Of a stretch of 64,000 bases of DNA, positions 8,697 to 18,344 are shown in pieces (within the stretch, counting starts at the first letter, position 1; each line of letters begins with the position of its first letter). Source of the DNA: Candidatus Competibacter denitrificans Run_A_D11 (GTDB taxonomy: Bacteria > Pseudomonadota > Gammaproteobacteria > Competibacterales > Competibacteraceae); contig NZ_CBTJ020000002.1 of the NCBI RefSeq assembly GCF_001051235.1, positions 1 to 64,000 of the forward strand. Reading direction: 5' to 3'. The notes under the pieces are model-generated. The model was not told the DNA's origin and ran no database searches. It worked only from the letters and a program-made list of their open reading frames with translations. A program made the position numbers and the translations under genes.

Positions 8697-8714
8697 CCTC
8701 TCCCTCTGGGAGGG
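8697..8714. repeat. Palindromic repeat, degenerate copy 2 (CCTCTCCC-TCT-GGGAGGG)
   Basis: The same CTCTCCCTCTGGGAG core as at 90-106, here with one G-T mismatch. It lies between the stop of yqhD and the start of the next efflux operon and may end the yqhD transcript. Confidence 0.45.
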
Positions 8715-8727
8715 GGGACGTGGGGCG

Positions 8728-9873
8728 ATGTTTATCGCTAGAGGCCAGCCCCTGAAAAAATCCACCGCGCTCCTTTTGTTCCTAGCCACCCTCACCGTCG
8801 GGGGCGCGGTGTTCCATTATGGTTATCCCCGAACGGCGGCCGAAACCAAAAAGCCGGCCCGCGCCGCCCCGCCGGTCACAGTTGCACCGGCCACAGTCAA
8901 GAATGTGCCATTGATCCTGGAACTGGTCGGGCGGGCGGAAGCGCACGAGAGCGTCACCCTCAAGGCGCGGGTCGATGGCCAGATCGCCGCTCTGCCATTC
9001 AAAGAGGGGCAAACCGTCACAGCGGGCGAGGTGCTGGCGCGGCTCGATCCCGCCGATTTTGACGCCCGCTTGCAACAGGCCGAGGCGAATCTGGCGCGCG
9101 ACCGGGCGCAACTGGCCAAAGCGCAAAACGATGTGCGGCGCTTACAAACGCTCAAGGGGCGCGGTTTCGTTTCCGACCAGCAACTGGCCGATGCCCGTGT
9201 GACCGTCGATACGATGAACGCCACGGTGCAAGCCACCCAGGCGGCAGCGGACGTGATTCGACTGCAACGGAGTTACACCACGATCAAAGCCCCGTTTGCC
9301 GGCGTGATCGGCGCCAGGCTGGTGTCGCCCGGCGCGACCGTCAAAGCCAACGACACCGCGCTGGCGATCCTGAATCAGGTGCGGCCGCTTGATGTCAGTT
9401 TCAGCGTTCCCGAGCGCCACCTGCCCCGGCTGCGCGCGGCGCTGCGGTCGGGCGCTTTGCCGGTGGTCGTCACCGTTCCCGGTCATGGCGAACAGACCTT
9501 CCCCGGCGAGGCGCGCTTTCTCGATAACGCGGTCGATCCGACCACCGGCGCGATTCAAATGAAAGCCACCGTGGCGAACGACGCCCAGGCGTTGACGCCC
9601 GGCCAATTTCTCAACATCAACCTCACCCTTGACACCCTCGCCGCCGCTGTGACCGTGCCGGCCATCGCCATCCAGCAAGGGCCGCAAGGCGCTTTCGTCT
9701 TCGTGGTCAAAACGGATGAGACGGTCGAGACCCGCCCCGTCACCGTCACCCTGCGGCAAGCCGAAACGGCGGTGATCGGACAGGGTTTGAGCGGGGGCGA
9801 AACCGTGGTCACCGACGGCCAGTTGCGGCTGACGCCGGGCGCGAAAGTGCAAATCAAAGCCGGCGGCGGTTGA
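8728..9873 (+). CDS. RND efflux periplasmic adaptor (MdtA-like)
   Basis: A 381-residue membrane fusion protein for the RND permease that follows. It has an N-terminal membrane anchor or signal (about residues 11-28, no lipobox cysteine), a proline/alanine linker, the barrel-sandwich half LKARVDGQIAALPFKEGQ (near 75), a helical hairpin (about 105-175), the second lipoyl half TIKAPFAGVIGARLVSPG (near 190), a beta-barrel and the membrane-proximal domain. The pattern is closest to MdtA/AcrA adaptors. The chosen ATG is the first in frame; a start at LKKSTALL a few codons on is possible. The stop lies 11 bp before the permease ATG. Confidence 0.9.
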   Translation: MFIARGQPLKKSTALLLFLATLTVGGAVFHYGYPRTAAETKKPARAAPPVTVAPATVKNVPLILELVGRAEAHESVTLKARVDGQIAALPFKEGQTVTAGEVLARLDPADFDARLQQAEANLARDRAQLAKAQNDVRRLQTLKGRGFVSDQQLADARVTVDTMNATVQATQAAADVIRLQRSYTTIKAPFAGVIGARLVSPGATVKANDTALAILNQVRPLDVSFSVPERHLPRLRAALRSGALPVVVTVPGHGEQTFPGEARFLDNAVDPTTGAIQMKATVANDAQALTPGQFLNINLTLDTLAAAVTVPAIAIQQGPQGAFVFVVKTDETVETRPVTVTLRQAETAVIGQGLSGGETVVTDGQLRLTPGAKVQIKAGGG

Positions 9874-9884
9874 GGCCAAGCGCG

Positions 9885-12800
9885 ATGCAACTGCCTGAGT
9901 TGTGCATCCATCGTCCGGTGATGACCACCCTGCTGATGGCGGCATTTTTGATTTTCGGCGTCATCGCCTACCGCGCCTTGCCGGTCAGCGAATTGCCGAG
10001 CGTCGATTTTCCCACCATCTCGGTGTCCGCTTCCTTGCCTGGCGCGTCGCCCGAAACCATGGCGGCGGCGGTGGCGACCCCGCTGGAAGGCCAGTTCTCG
10101 ACCATCGCCGGGCTGGATTCGATGAGTTCGACCAGCGCTCAGGGTTCCACTTCGATCACCCTGCAATTTGCGCTAGATCGCAATATCGATGCCGCCGCCC
10201 AGGACGTACAAACGGCCATCGCCACCGCGCTGCGCCAGTTGCCGGCCGATATGCCGTCGCCGCCGTCGTTCCGCAAGTCCAACCCGGCCGATTCACCGAT
10301 TTTTTTCATTGCCATGTCCTCGCCGACCCTGCCACTGTCGGTGGTCAACGAATACGCCGAAACCATGCTGGCCCAGCGGCTGTCCACCATCACCGGGGTG
10401 GCGCAGGTGCGGATTTTCGGCTCGCAGAAATTCGCGGTGCGGGTGCAGGCCGACCCGGATGGGCTGGCGGCGCGCGGCATCGGTCTGGACGAACTGCGCC
10501 AAGCCATTCGGGACAGCAACGTCAACCAGCCGGTCGGAACCTTCGACGGCCCCCGCCAGAGCGTCGCCATCCAGACCAACGGCCAGTTGGAAACCGCCGC
10601 CGCCTATAGCCCGCTGATCGTCGCCTATCGCAACGGCGCGCCGGTGCGGCTGAACGAGGTCGCCACGGTGCTGGACGGCGTGGAAAACGACAAGGTGGCC
10701 AGTTGGTACGTGGACCGGCGGGCTATCGTGCTGGCGATCCAGCGTCAGCCGGGGGCCAACACCGTCGCCACCGTGGACGCCATCAAGGCGGTACTGCCGG
10801 CTTTTCAAACGACGCTGCCAGCCTCCATCGAGCTGAAAATCCTCTACGACCGCAGCGAATCGATCCGCGAGTCGATTCACGACGTGCAATTCACTCTGAT
10901 TCTCGCTGGCGTGTTGGTGATTCTGGTGATCCTGCTATTTCTGCGCAATCTGTCGGCGACGCTGATTCCCAGTCTGGCCCTGCCGATCTCGGTCATCGGC
11001 ACCTTCGCGGCCATGCACATCCTCGGCTATAGCCTCGATAACCTGTCGCTGCTGGCGCTGACCCTGGCGGTGGGCTTCGTGGTGGACGACGCCATCGTGA
11101 TGCTGGAAAACATCGTCCGCCACATCGAGCGCGGCGAAGCTCCGTTTCAGGCGGCGATCCTCGGTGCGAAGGAGATCGGCTTCACCATCATTTCGATGAC
11201 CTTATCGCTGATTGCGGTCTTCATCCCGGTGATGTTCATGGGCGGGATCGTGGGTCGGCTGCTGCACGAATTCGCGGTCACCATTTGCGCCGCGATTCTG
11301 GTGTCCGGCTTCGTCTCGCTGACCCTGACCCCGATGCTGTGCAGCCGCTATCTCAAACACAGCGACCCGCGCCAACATAACGCGATCTATCAAGCCTTCG
11401 AGCGCTTTTTCGCCGGCCTGCTGGCGAGTTACGAGCGCACGCTGCGCGGCGCGCTGGCCTGGCCGCGCACGGTGCTGATGGTTTTCGTGCTGACCCTCGC
11501 GGCGACGGTGTGGTTGTATGGCTTGGTTCCCAAGGATTTTCTGCCCAGCGGCGATACCGGCCAGATCACCGTCTCCACCGAAGGCGCGCAGGACGCCTCC
11601 TTCGCATCCATGGTGGAGAGACAGCAAGCCGTTGCGGCGATCCTGGCGCAAGACCCGAACGTCGAGGCGTTCATGTCGTCGGTCGGCGCGGGTGGCCCCC
11701 GGCCTACCGCCAACACCGGCAGCATGTTCATCCGCCTGAAACCCCGGCGCGAACGCACGCTGTCCGCCGAGCAGGTGATTCAAGCGTTGCGGCCCAAACT
11801 GGCGGTCATCCCCGGCATCAACGTCTATCTGCGCAATCCGTCGCCGATCCGCATCGGCGGTCAAAGTACCGCTTCCCAGTATCAATACACCTTACAGGAC
11901 ACTGATTTAGAAGAACTTTATACTTGGACGGAAACCCTGGTCGGCCGCTTCCGGCAATTGCCGGGCTTCGTGGATGTGACCAGCAACCTCAACAACCAGA
12001 GCCCGGCGGTGGCGGTGGCGGTGGATCGGGACAAACTGGCCGCGCTCGGTTTAAATTTCGGCCAAGTCGAGGACGCATTGCAAAATGCCTTCAGCGCCCG
12101 TCAGGTGTCCACCATTTATGGCGCGACCAACCAGTACAAGGTCATTCTGGAACTGGCCCCCGAATTTCAGGCCGATCCGGCGTCGCTGGCGCGGCTTTAC
12201 GTGCGTTCCAGCAATGGGGCGCTGGTGGCGCTGGATACCGTGGTCTCGGTGGCGCGCAAGACCCAAGCGCTGACTGTGAACCATCAAGGCCAACTGCCTT
12301 CGGTGACGATTTCCTTCAACCTGTTGCCCGGCGTTTCGCTCGGCGCGGCGGTGGATCGGATCAAGGCGCTCGAAACCGAATTGAATTTGCCGGTGTCGCT
12401 CAACACCAGCTTGCAAGGCACCGCCCAGGCATTTCAGGATTCCTTGCAGGGCCTCGGCATCCTGCTGCTGGTCGCGGTACTGGTGGTGTACATCGTGCTG
12501 GGCATTCTGTACGAGAGCTTCATCCACCCGCTGACCATTCTGTCGGGTCTGCCCTCGGCGGGATTGGGGGCGTTACTGACCTTGCTGCTGTTCAAGATCG
12601 ATCTCAGCTTGTACGCCTTCGTCGGCATCATCATGCTGGTCGGCATCGTCAAGAAAAACGCCATCATGATGATCGACTTCGCGCTGGATCGGCAGCGCAA
12701 CGACGGCATAGCCCCCGATCAGGCCATTTTTCAAGCGTGCCTGATTCGCTTTCGGCCGATCATGATGACCACTATGGCGGCGCTGGTCGGCACTCTACCC

Positions 12801-13013
12801 ATTGCGCTGGGCTTGGGCGCGGGCGCGGAGGTGCGGCAACCGTTGGGATTGGCGGTGGTCGGCGGTCTGGTGGTGTCGCAATTGCTGACGTTGTACCTGA
12901 CGCCGGTGATTTACCTATATATGGATCGGTTGGCGGGTCGCGCCGCAAGAGTGGATAACAACTCCCAACAGCCAATCGCCGCCCCAACGCTGAAATACAG
13001 TTCGGGAAAGTAG
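9885..13013 (+). CDS. RND efflux pump, inner membrane permease (MdtB/MdtC-like)
   Basis: About 1042 residues, an RND permease of the MdtBC/AcrB type. The frame can be extended to a TTG overlapping the adaptor stop, but the ATG at 9885 (MQLPELCIHRPV) gives the normal family N-terminus. Features include RALPVSELPSVDFPTI after helix 1, the helix-4 aspartates in VDDAIVMLEN (near residue 400), and the second domain with LVPKDFLPSGDTG. It forms an operon with its adaptor and converges on the Hsp70 gene with a 5-bp gap, leaving no space for a terminator. No outer-membrane channel gene is nearby. Confidence 0.93.
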   Translation: MQLPELCIHRPVMTTLLMAAFLIFGVIAYRALPVSELPSVDFPTISVSASLPGASPETMAAAVATPLEGQFSTIAGLDSMSSTSAQGSTSITLQFALDRNIDAAAQDVQTAIATALRQLPADMPSPPSFRKSNPADSPIFFIAMSSPTLPLSVVNEYAETMLAQRLSTITGVAQVRIFGSQKFAVRVQADPDGLAARGIGLDELRQAIRDSNVNQPVGTFDGPRQSVAIQTNGQLETAAAYSPLIVAYRNGAPVRLNEVATVLDGVENDKVASWYVDRRAIVLAIQRQPGANTVATVDAIKAVLPAFQTTLPASIELKILYDRSESIRESIHDVQFTLILAGVLVILVILLFLRNLSATLIPSLALPISVIGTFAAMHILGYSLDNLSLLALTLAVGFVVDDAIVMLENIVRHIERGEAPFQAAILGAKEIGFTIISMTLSLIAVFIPVMFMGGIVGRLLHEFAVTICAAILVSGFVSLTLTPMLCSRYLKHSDPRQHNAIYQAFERFFAGLLASYERTLRGALAWPRTVLMVFVLTLAATVWLYGLVPKDFLPSGDTGQITVSTEGAQDASFASMVERQQAVAAILAQDPNVEAFMSSVGAGGPRPTANTGSMFIRLKPRRERTLSAEQVIQALRPKLAVIPGINVYLRNPSPIRIGGQSTASQYQYTLQDTDLEELYTWTETLVGRFRQLPGFVDVTSNLNNQSPAVAVAVDRDKLAALGLNFGQVEDALQNAFSARQVSTIYGATNQYKVILELAPEFQADPASLARLYVRSSNGALVALDTVVSVARKTQALTVNHQGQLPSVTISFNLLPGVSLGAAVDRIKALETELNLPVSLNTSLQGTAQAFQDSLQGLGILLLVAVLVVYIVLGILYESFIHPLTILSGLPSAGLGALLTLLLFKIDLSLYAFVGIIMLVGIVKKNAIMMIDFALDRQRNDGIAPDQAIFQACLIRFRPIMMTTMAALVGTLPIALGLGAGAEVRQPLGLAVVGGLVVSQLLTLYLTPVIYLYMDRLAGRAARVDNNSQQPIAAPTLKYSSGK

Positions 13014-13018
13014 ATGGT

Positions 13019-15763
13019 TCAGCCCACCAGCCGCAACCCCGGCGGCAGGGTTTCACCGAACACCCGGCCTGCATCGGCCTCGTCTAACTCCACGACGTCC
13101 TCAACCATTCGCAGCCAAGAGGCCGGGGCTTTGGCGGCGCGTAGCCGTTGGCTGACCTGCGCCCGCAAGGCTTCATCCAAATCGCGCTCGCGGTCGCCAC
13201 TGAGTCGCGCCAGCAAAGCCGCCGCAAACGGCGCGGGTGCGATTGCGCGCCAATCCAGCGCCAGCACCTGTTCTACCCAGGCCGCCGCCGTCGCCGCCGG
13301 CACGACATCATGGGCGCTGCCGTAAGCGGGAACCCGCGTCCCCAGCCGACCGACTGCCCACCAAAGCTGCGGCGATTCGCCTTTGCGCGCCAGTCGCTCC
13401 AGTAAAAGCTGGCCAAGTTTAATTTTTCGCGGCGTCGATAACCGCTCCAGCACCCCGGCCAGCCGCGCCATATCGTCGATGCCCGGCGTTTTATCTTTTG
13501 CCGCCTTGCCAGTCAGCGGCCGCAGTTCCGCCATCAGATCATCACTCAGACGCCACTGCGCAATTCGATCCAAACCACCGGCCACCCGCCGCCACAGGGT
13601 CCACCATTCCGAGCGATTCTGGGCATCCTGACCATATTGCACACCCTGTTCGTAGAGCGCCCACAATTGCCCGACTCGCCAATCGTCCAGCGGATAACCA
13701 AAACCCGGCCGCAGGCAATAGCCGGTGAGGCTAAACCATAACCGTTCATGCTCCGCCGACCGCCGCCGCCGTCGCGCACCCGCCCATAGCACGCTGAACA
13801 GCTCGCGCAGCAATGGGGTTTCCCAGCTTTCACGCTTGCCGAGCAACCGCTCCAACTCAGCTCGCAGCCCCTTGATTTCTTTCTGTTCCACATCGGGCGC
13901 GCGCGCACCATAGAAGCGTTCCAATCGCGCCGCCGCCTCCGAAAAACGCGGATGCAGGCGGGCCAGCGTCGCCGTATCGCTGCCGCGCAACTGGAAGGCC
14001 AATTGCCAGCGCCGCGCCGGTTCATCGACCGCCACGCATTCCACATCCAGCGTGCCGACTTCGGTCAATTGCGTGACCAGTTGCACCGGGACTTCCCCGG
14101 TCGTCTCGCTGTCGATGACCGTGGCGATGGGCGGCAATGGGGTAAAAACCTCCGCCACCAATGTCACCACCTCACCTGGCTGATAGACCTTATCACTCGT
14201 CGAGGACAGCAAGTGAAACTGCACAGGGGCGCCAAGACGCAAGGAGAATGTGCGCTCCAACCGGATCGGTTTGCCCTCCTCCGCGCCGCGCGGCAATAGA
14301 CAAACGCCTTGCTTGCGGTCGCGGTCGGCATCGATCAGCAGGAAATAGCTGCGCGCCGAACCGCCGCCGATCCGTACCCCCTGACCGCGCCGGGCCAGCC
14401 CGTAGGCAACCGCGCCGCGCGCTACCGCCAGATCGGGTTCGGGATTATCCAGGCGCTGCAAAGGTGCGCCGCGCCAATCCGACAGCAGTTCCAGCAAGCG
14501 ATCCGCCAGCACTGAGCCATGAAAAACGCCGCCGTTGAGTAAGATAGCGTCTGGAATCGCGGCGCGGTCGGCCGCAGTCTCGCCCAACGCCTGCTGAACA
14601 ACGTCGGTGTGCTGGCTAAAAAACGCCGCCAGGTGGCGGCTGATGGCCGGATCAGCGGCATAGGGCAAACCGAATTCGACGACTGCCGCGCGCCGTCCCT
14701 GCGGCCGCTCCGTCGGCTGGACCAACGGCATAAACCCGTCCACCAGCAAACTTCGCGCCTCATCGCGGCTCAATTCGGCCGACCGCGCACCGCCAATCAG
14801 TCGGGCACCACCGCCCAGCACCGTCACCGCCACTTGTGCTGGAGCATCTGCCGCCAGCAATCGCTCCTTGGCGTTGCGGCATTGTTGCAACAGTTGCGAC
14901 AATTCCCCGGCATTCAGTCGCGCGCCACCCAGCCGCGCTTCGACCGTGCGTGCCAGCGTCAAATCCATGTTGTCGCCGCCCAGCATCAAATGCTCACCCA
15001 CGCCGATCCGGGTCAAACGTGGCTCGGCCTCGCCCGATTCGATCTGGATCAGCGTCAGGTCGGTGGTGCCGCCGCCCACATCGCAGACCAGCAAGAGTCG
15101 GGCGTCGCTGAGATCGGTCGCTACCTCGGCGCGATGTCGGTACAGCCAGTCGTAGCACGCCGCCTGTGGTTCCTCTAGCAACCGCAATTGCGGCAATCCA
15201 GCCAGTCGCGCCGCGCCAATCGTTAGCACCCGCGCCCCTTCATCGAACGACGCCGGTACAGTCAGCACCACATCTTGTTGCGCCAGCGGATAACGGGGGA
15301 AGTGGTGATTCCAGGCAGCGGCGAGATGCGCGAGATAACTGGCGGTCGCCATGACCGGCGATACCCGCGCTACACCCTCCGCCGCGCCCCAAGGCAAGAT
15401 CGGCGCCATGCGGTCCACCCCGGCATGGGATAGCCAACTCTTGGCACTGGCCACTAACCGGCCTGGCGTGCGCGAACCCCGCTCACGCGCCAGTTCCCCC
15501 AACACCACATCCGGGACCGCGCCGGGGTCGATGAAATCCCACGGTAGCCGCACATCCGCCGCCGCCAGTTCCCCATCGGTTGGGTGATAGCGCACCGAGG
15601 GCAGTAGCGGTCGTGCCGCCACCGCGCCGGGCGCGATCAGTTGCTGGATGGGAAAGAGTCGGATCGCCGCGCCGGCGGCTTTCAGGTCGGCGTAGGCCAC
15701 CACCGTATGGGTGGTGCCAAGGTCAATGCCAACGAGGTAACGGGGGGTGCGTTGGTGGGCGAT
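13019..15763 (-). CDS. Large Hsp70-family protein with DUF3731-like C-terminus (non-ATG start)
   Basis: About 914 residues. The actin-like ATPase core has phosphate-1 motif VGIDLGTTHT, phosphate-2 VCDVGGGTTDL and NGGVFHGS; a substrate-binding-like region follows, then a long C-terminal part with GYCLRPGFGYPLDDWR typical of DUF3731. The obvious in-frame GTG at 15703 would cut off the ATP-binding DLGTT, so translation must start further up. The upstream frame is closed by TGA at 15767-15769, leaving ATC at 15761-15763 as the only listed bacterial start before DLGTT, with AAGGA seven bases ahead of it. A sequencing error is the alternative. It is a paralogue of the Hsp70 gene at 16503-18344. Confidence 0.8.
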   Translation of the reverse strand: MAHQRTPRYLVGIDLGTTHTVVAYADLKAAGAAIRLFPIQQLIAPGAVAARPLLPSVRYHPTDGELAAADVRLPWDFIDPGAVPDVVLGELARERGSRTPGRLVASAKSWLSHAGVDRMAPILPWGAAEGVARVSPVMATASYLAHLAAAWNHHFPRYPLAQQDVVLTVPASFDEGARVLTIGAARLAGLPQLRLLEEPQAACYDWLYRHRAEVATDLSDARLLLVCDVGGGTTDLTLIQIESGEAEPRLTRIGVGEHLMLGGDNMDLTLARTVEARLGGARLNAGELSQLLQQCRNAKERLLAADAPAQVAVTVLGGGARLIGGARSAELSRDEARSLLVDGFMPLVQPTERPQGRRAAVVEFGLPYAADPAISRHLAAFFSQHTDVVQQALGETAADRAAIPDAILLNGGVFHGSVLADRLLELLSDWRGAPLQRLDNPEPDLAVARGAVAYGLARRGQGVRIGGGSARSYFLLIDADRDRKQGVCLLPRGAEEGKPIRLERTFSLRLGAPVQFHLLSSTSDKVYQPGEVVTLVAEVFTPLPPIATVIDSETTGEVPVQLVTQLTEVGTLDVECVAVDEPARRWQLAFQLRGSDTATLARLHPRFSEAAARLERFYGARAPDVEQKEIKGLRAELERLLGKRESWETPLLRELFSVLWAGARRRRRSAEHERLWFSLTGYCLRPGFGYPLDDWRVGQLWALYEQGVQYGQDAQNRSEWWTLWRRVAGGLDRIAQWRLSDDLMAELRPLTGKAAKDKTPGIDDMARLAGVLERLSTPRKIKLGQLLLERLARKGESPQLWWAVGRLGTRVPAYGSAHDVVPAATAAAWVEQVLALDWRAIAPAPFAAALLARLSGDRERDLDEALRAQVSQRLRAAKAPASWLRMVEDVVELDEADAGRVFGETLPPGLRLVG

Positions 15764-15831
15764 GGGTCAATCCTTGGGGGAAGGGGCAATCATAGTGCCT
15801 TGCCAAGATCCCGAATCGATGCATAAACCCA

Positions 15832-16464
15832 TCAATTAGCCCTCTCGATCAAATCGGCCATGTCTAAAGCTTTTGCGGTCCCGCTCTCCCGAAGACCGTT
15901 AATAACACCCATTTTGTTCTCTGAAGGCTGATTCTGGCTGACTTTCCACTTACCCAATAATCGAGTGATAGTGATTTCAATGCCGACCACCGCTCCGATG
16001 AGCTTCTCGATAAAGTCATGTGGGGCATCCGATAGCTGCCACGGTTTATCGAATGCAGCTTCATTATGGGTGACCAGAGCTTCGAGGTGAGCGCGTAACC
16101 ACGCAGCATCATCAAGAAATCGCAACGTCCCATAGGCATGGGCAACGACATAGTTCCAAGTCGGCACAACCTTTCCGGTTTCGGCCTTAGTCGCGTACCA
16201 CGACGGCGTGATATAGGCGTCCGAACCCCGAAAGATCGCCAGAACCTCAGCATGTTCACCCAAATGACTACGGAGCGGGTTGGCACGGGCAACATGGCCA
16301 CGTAGTGTGCCAAGGGAATTCGATGTTTCCGTAAGGTGCAAGGGTAGGTGGTCGGCATTAAGTCCATGTGACGAAAAAGTGACTAGAGTAGCCAAGGGTT
16401 GATCCCGCATTAACTCGTGCAATCTCTCGACTTTCGGTTCATCAAAATGCTTGGGGATGTACAT
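15832..16464 (-). CDS. paiB: PaiB-family FMN-binding protein
   Basis: This 210-residue protein matches the PaiB family (split-barrel FMN-binding fold) from MYIPKHFDE at the start through RGSDAYITPSWYA and VPTWNYVVAHAYG in the middle. PaiB was named as a negative regulator of sporulation and protease genes in Bacillus, but in proteobacteria its role is open. It sits between two paralogous Hsp70 genes, with 68 and 38 bp on each side. Its base composition is visibly less GC-rich than the Hsp70 genes around it, which suggests it was inserted into an existing Hsp70-Hsp70-DUF2760 operon. Confidence 0.92.
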   Translation of the reverse strand: MYIPKHFDEPKVERLHELMRDQPLATLVTFSSHGLNADHLPLHLTETSNSLGTLRGHVARANPLRSHLGEHAEVLAIFRGSDAYITPSWYATKAETGKVVPTWNYVVAHAYGTLRFLDDAAWLRAHLEALVTHNEAAFDKPWQLSDAPHDFIEKLIGAVVGIEITITRLLGKWKVSQNQPSENKMGVINGLRESGTAKALDMADLIERAN

Positions 16465-16502
16465 AAACCGCTCCGGCAGATAGCCAGTGGATCATGATGG
16501 CT

Positions 16503-18344
16503 TCAACTCTCCCCGCGCACATCAAATTCGACCTTCCAGCCTTCAGAACCGTCGCGTGGCACCGCTTCCAGCCGCAGTGTGCCGACCTCGGTGACCGCAG
16601 CGCGCAGCCGTACCGGCACCACATCGCCCACTTGGCGGCCTTCGGCGGGCAAGGTTGCCTCGATTTCCTCCAGTTCCTCGATTTCCTCCGGCGCCCACTG
16701 CTCCAGCGCCGCGCCCACTTGATCAGTCCGCCGCACCGATGAACCGAAAAAGCGAAAGCGCACCGGCTCGCCGATGACCAACCCGACTTCCTGCGGCGGC
16801 AGTTCGGCTTGCGTCCCCTCTTCCATCCCGAACGGCGCGATGCACAGCACCTCAATGGGCGGTTCCATTCCCGGCACCGCTGGCATGGCGCTTTCGACAC
16901 CGACGTAATAAGACTTGGCGGTGCCGCCGCGAATCCGCACCCCACGCCCGCGCCGCACGAAACCGTAGTAGGCCGCACCACGCGCCACCGCCAAATCGAG
17001 ATCGGCTCCTTCCAGCAGGCGCACCGGCGGTGCATCCTCGGCGGCCAACCAATCGTTCAGCACCTTCAAGGTCCGCTCCAGCAGCGGCTGCGCCTTGAAT
17101 ACCCCCCCGTTGAACAGCACAGCGGTCGGATGCAGGAAAGTCGCATCGGCTGGTAGGCGATCCTCGAAACCGGCCAGATCGCGGGTCGCGCCGACTTGCC
17201 GGGCGAGGAACGACGCCAGATGGCGGGTCATCGCCGGATCTTGCGCGTAGGGTAAACCCAACTTGGTCAAAGCCGCCCGCGCCCGACTGGCTGGCCGGGC
17301 TGCCGCGTCCACCGCCGGGAAAAAGCCCTCCACCAGATTTTGAGCCACTTCCGCGCGGGTCAGCTCGGTGCGCAGGGTACCGCCGATCAGTTTGGAGCCT
17401 CGGCTCGGCACCACCACCGGCACGGCCTCCGCCTTCGCATCGCTGAGCAGGGTTTCCTTGGCGCTCCGGCAGCCGTGGGTGATGCCCTGCAACTGCCAGG
17501 GATCGAGTTGGGTGCCTTGGGCCACCAATTTGACGCGAACCGCGTGGGCCAGCGCCAAATCCATGTTATCGCCGCCCAGCAAGATATGATCACCGACCGC
17601 CACCCGCTCCAGTTCCAGCGAGCCGTCGCGTTCGGTCACGGCGATCAGCGAGAAGTCGGCGGTGCCACCGCCGAGGTCGATCACCAGGATAATGTCGCCG
17701 ACCTTCACCTGCTTGCGCCACTCGCCCTGCGCCGCCAGTATCCAGTGATAGAGCGCCGCCTGTGGCTCCTCCAACAGCACCAGCCGCGACAGACCGACCG
17801 CCGCCGCCGCTTCGGCGGTCAGCTCGCGCGCCGCCGGATCGAAGGACGCGGGTACGGTCAAAATCACATCCTGTCCGGTCAGCGGGTAGTCGGGATACTG
17901 CTGATCCCAGGCAGCGCGCAAATGTTCCAAATAACGGATTGAGGCTTGCAGCGGCGAGACGCGCTGGACTTCCTCCGGTGCTTCCACCGGCAAAATCGCC
18001 GCACGCCGGTCAATTCCGGGATGACAGAGCCAGCTTTTAGCGCTGGCCACCAGCCGAATCGGCGTGCGGCTACCCATGGTCCGCGCCAGCTCACCGATCA
18101 CGAAGGGCTGCGGCTGGCCCCATGGCAGAATGCGGTCATCCGGCTTCAATTCATCGGGATGCGGCAGATAGAGAAAGGAGGGCAGCATCGGCCGTTCTTC
18201 CACCGCACCGGGCGCGGTAAGCTGTGGCACCGGCACGGTCAACTGCACCGTGCCATCCTGTTCCTCGGCAGTCAAATCCACCGCCGCCATCACACAGTGG
18301 GTAGTTCCCAGGTCAATGCCGACCGCATAGCGGGCCTCGCTCAT
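16503..18344 (-). CDS. Hsp70-family (DnaK-like) protein
   Basis: A 613-residue Hsp70-family ATPase. The nucleotide-binding domain shows VGIDLGTTHCV (residues 8-18), LVIDLGGGTADFSL (phosphate 2, near 220) and FNGGVFKAQP with the adenosine-site region near 410. After about residue 480 a short beta-rich segment replaces the full DnaK substrate domain and lid. The start ATG overlaps the stop of the DUF2760 gene by 4 nt (ATGA), so the two are coupled. It is paralogous to the larger Hsp70 at 13019-15763. The client proteins and nucleotide-exchange partner are unknown. Confidence 0.9.
   Translation of the reverse strand: MSEARYAVGIDLGTTHCVMAAVDLTAEEQDGTVQLTVPVPQLTAPGAVEERPMLPSFLYLPHPDELKPDDRILPWGQPQPFVIGELARTMGSRTPIRLVASAKSWLCHPGIDRRAAILPVEAPEEVQRVSPLQASIRYLEHLRAAWDQQYPDYPLTGQDVILTVPASFDPAARELTAEAAAAVGLSRLVLLEEPQAALYHWILAAQGEWRKQVKVGDIILVIDLGGGTADFSLIAVTERDGSLELERVAVGDHILLGGDNMDLALAHAVRVKLVAQGTQLDPWQLQGITHGCRSAKETLLSDAKAEAVPVVVPSRGSKLIGGTLRTELTRAEVAQNLVEGFFPAVDAAARPASRARAALTKLGLPYAQDPAMTRHLASFLARQVGATRDLAGFEDRLPADATFLHPTAVLFNGGVFKAQPLLERTLKVLNDWLAAEDAPPVRLLEGADLDLAVARGAAYYGFVRRGRGVRIRGGTAKSYYVGVESAMPAVPGMEPPIEVLCIAPFGMEEGTQAELPPQEVGLVIGEPVRFRFFGSSVRRTDQVGAALEQWAPEEIEELEEIEATLPAEGRQVGDVVPVRLRAAVTEVGTLRLEAVPRDGSEGWKVEFDVRGES

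Noticed and set aside
9142-11885. Minus strand open frames (9142-9945, 11202-11885) opposite the second RND operon
   Set aside because: They are shadows of the adaptor and permease genes, with no recognisable domains.
15703-15763. GTG at 15703 as the start of the larger Hsp70
   Set aside because: It would remove the ATP-binding DLGTT motif, so the protein must begin upstream.
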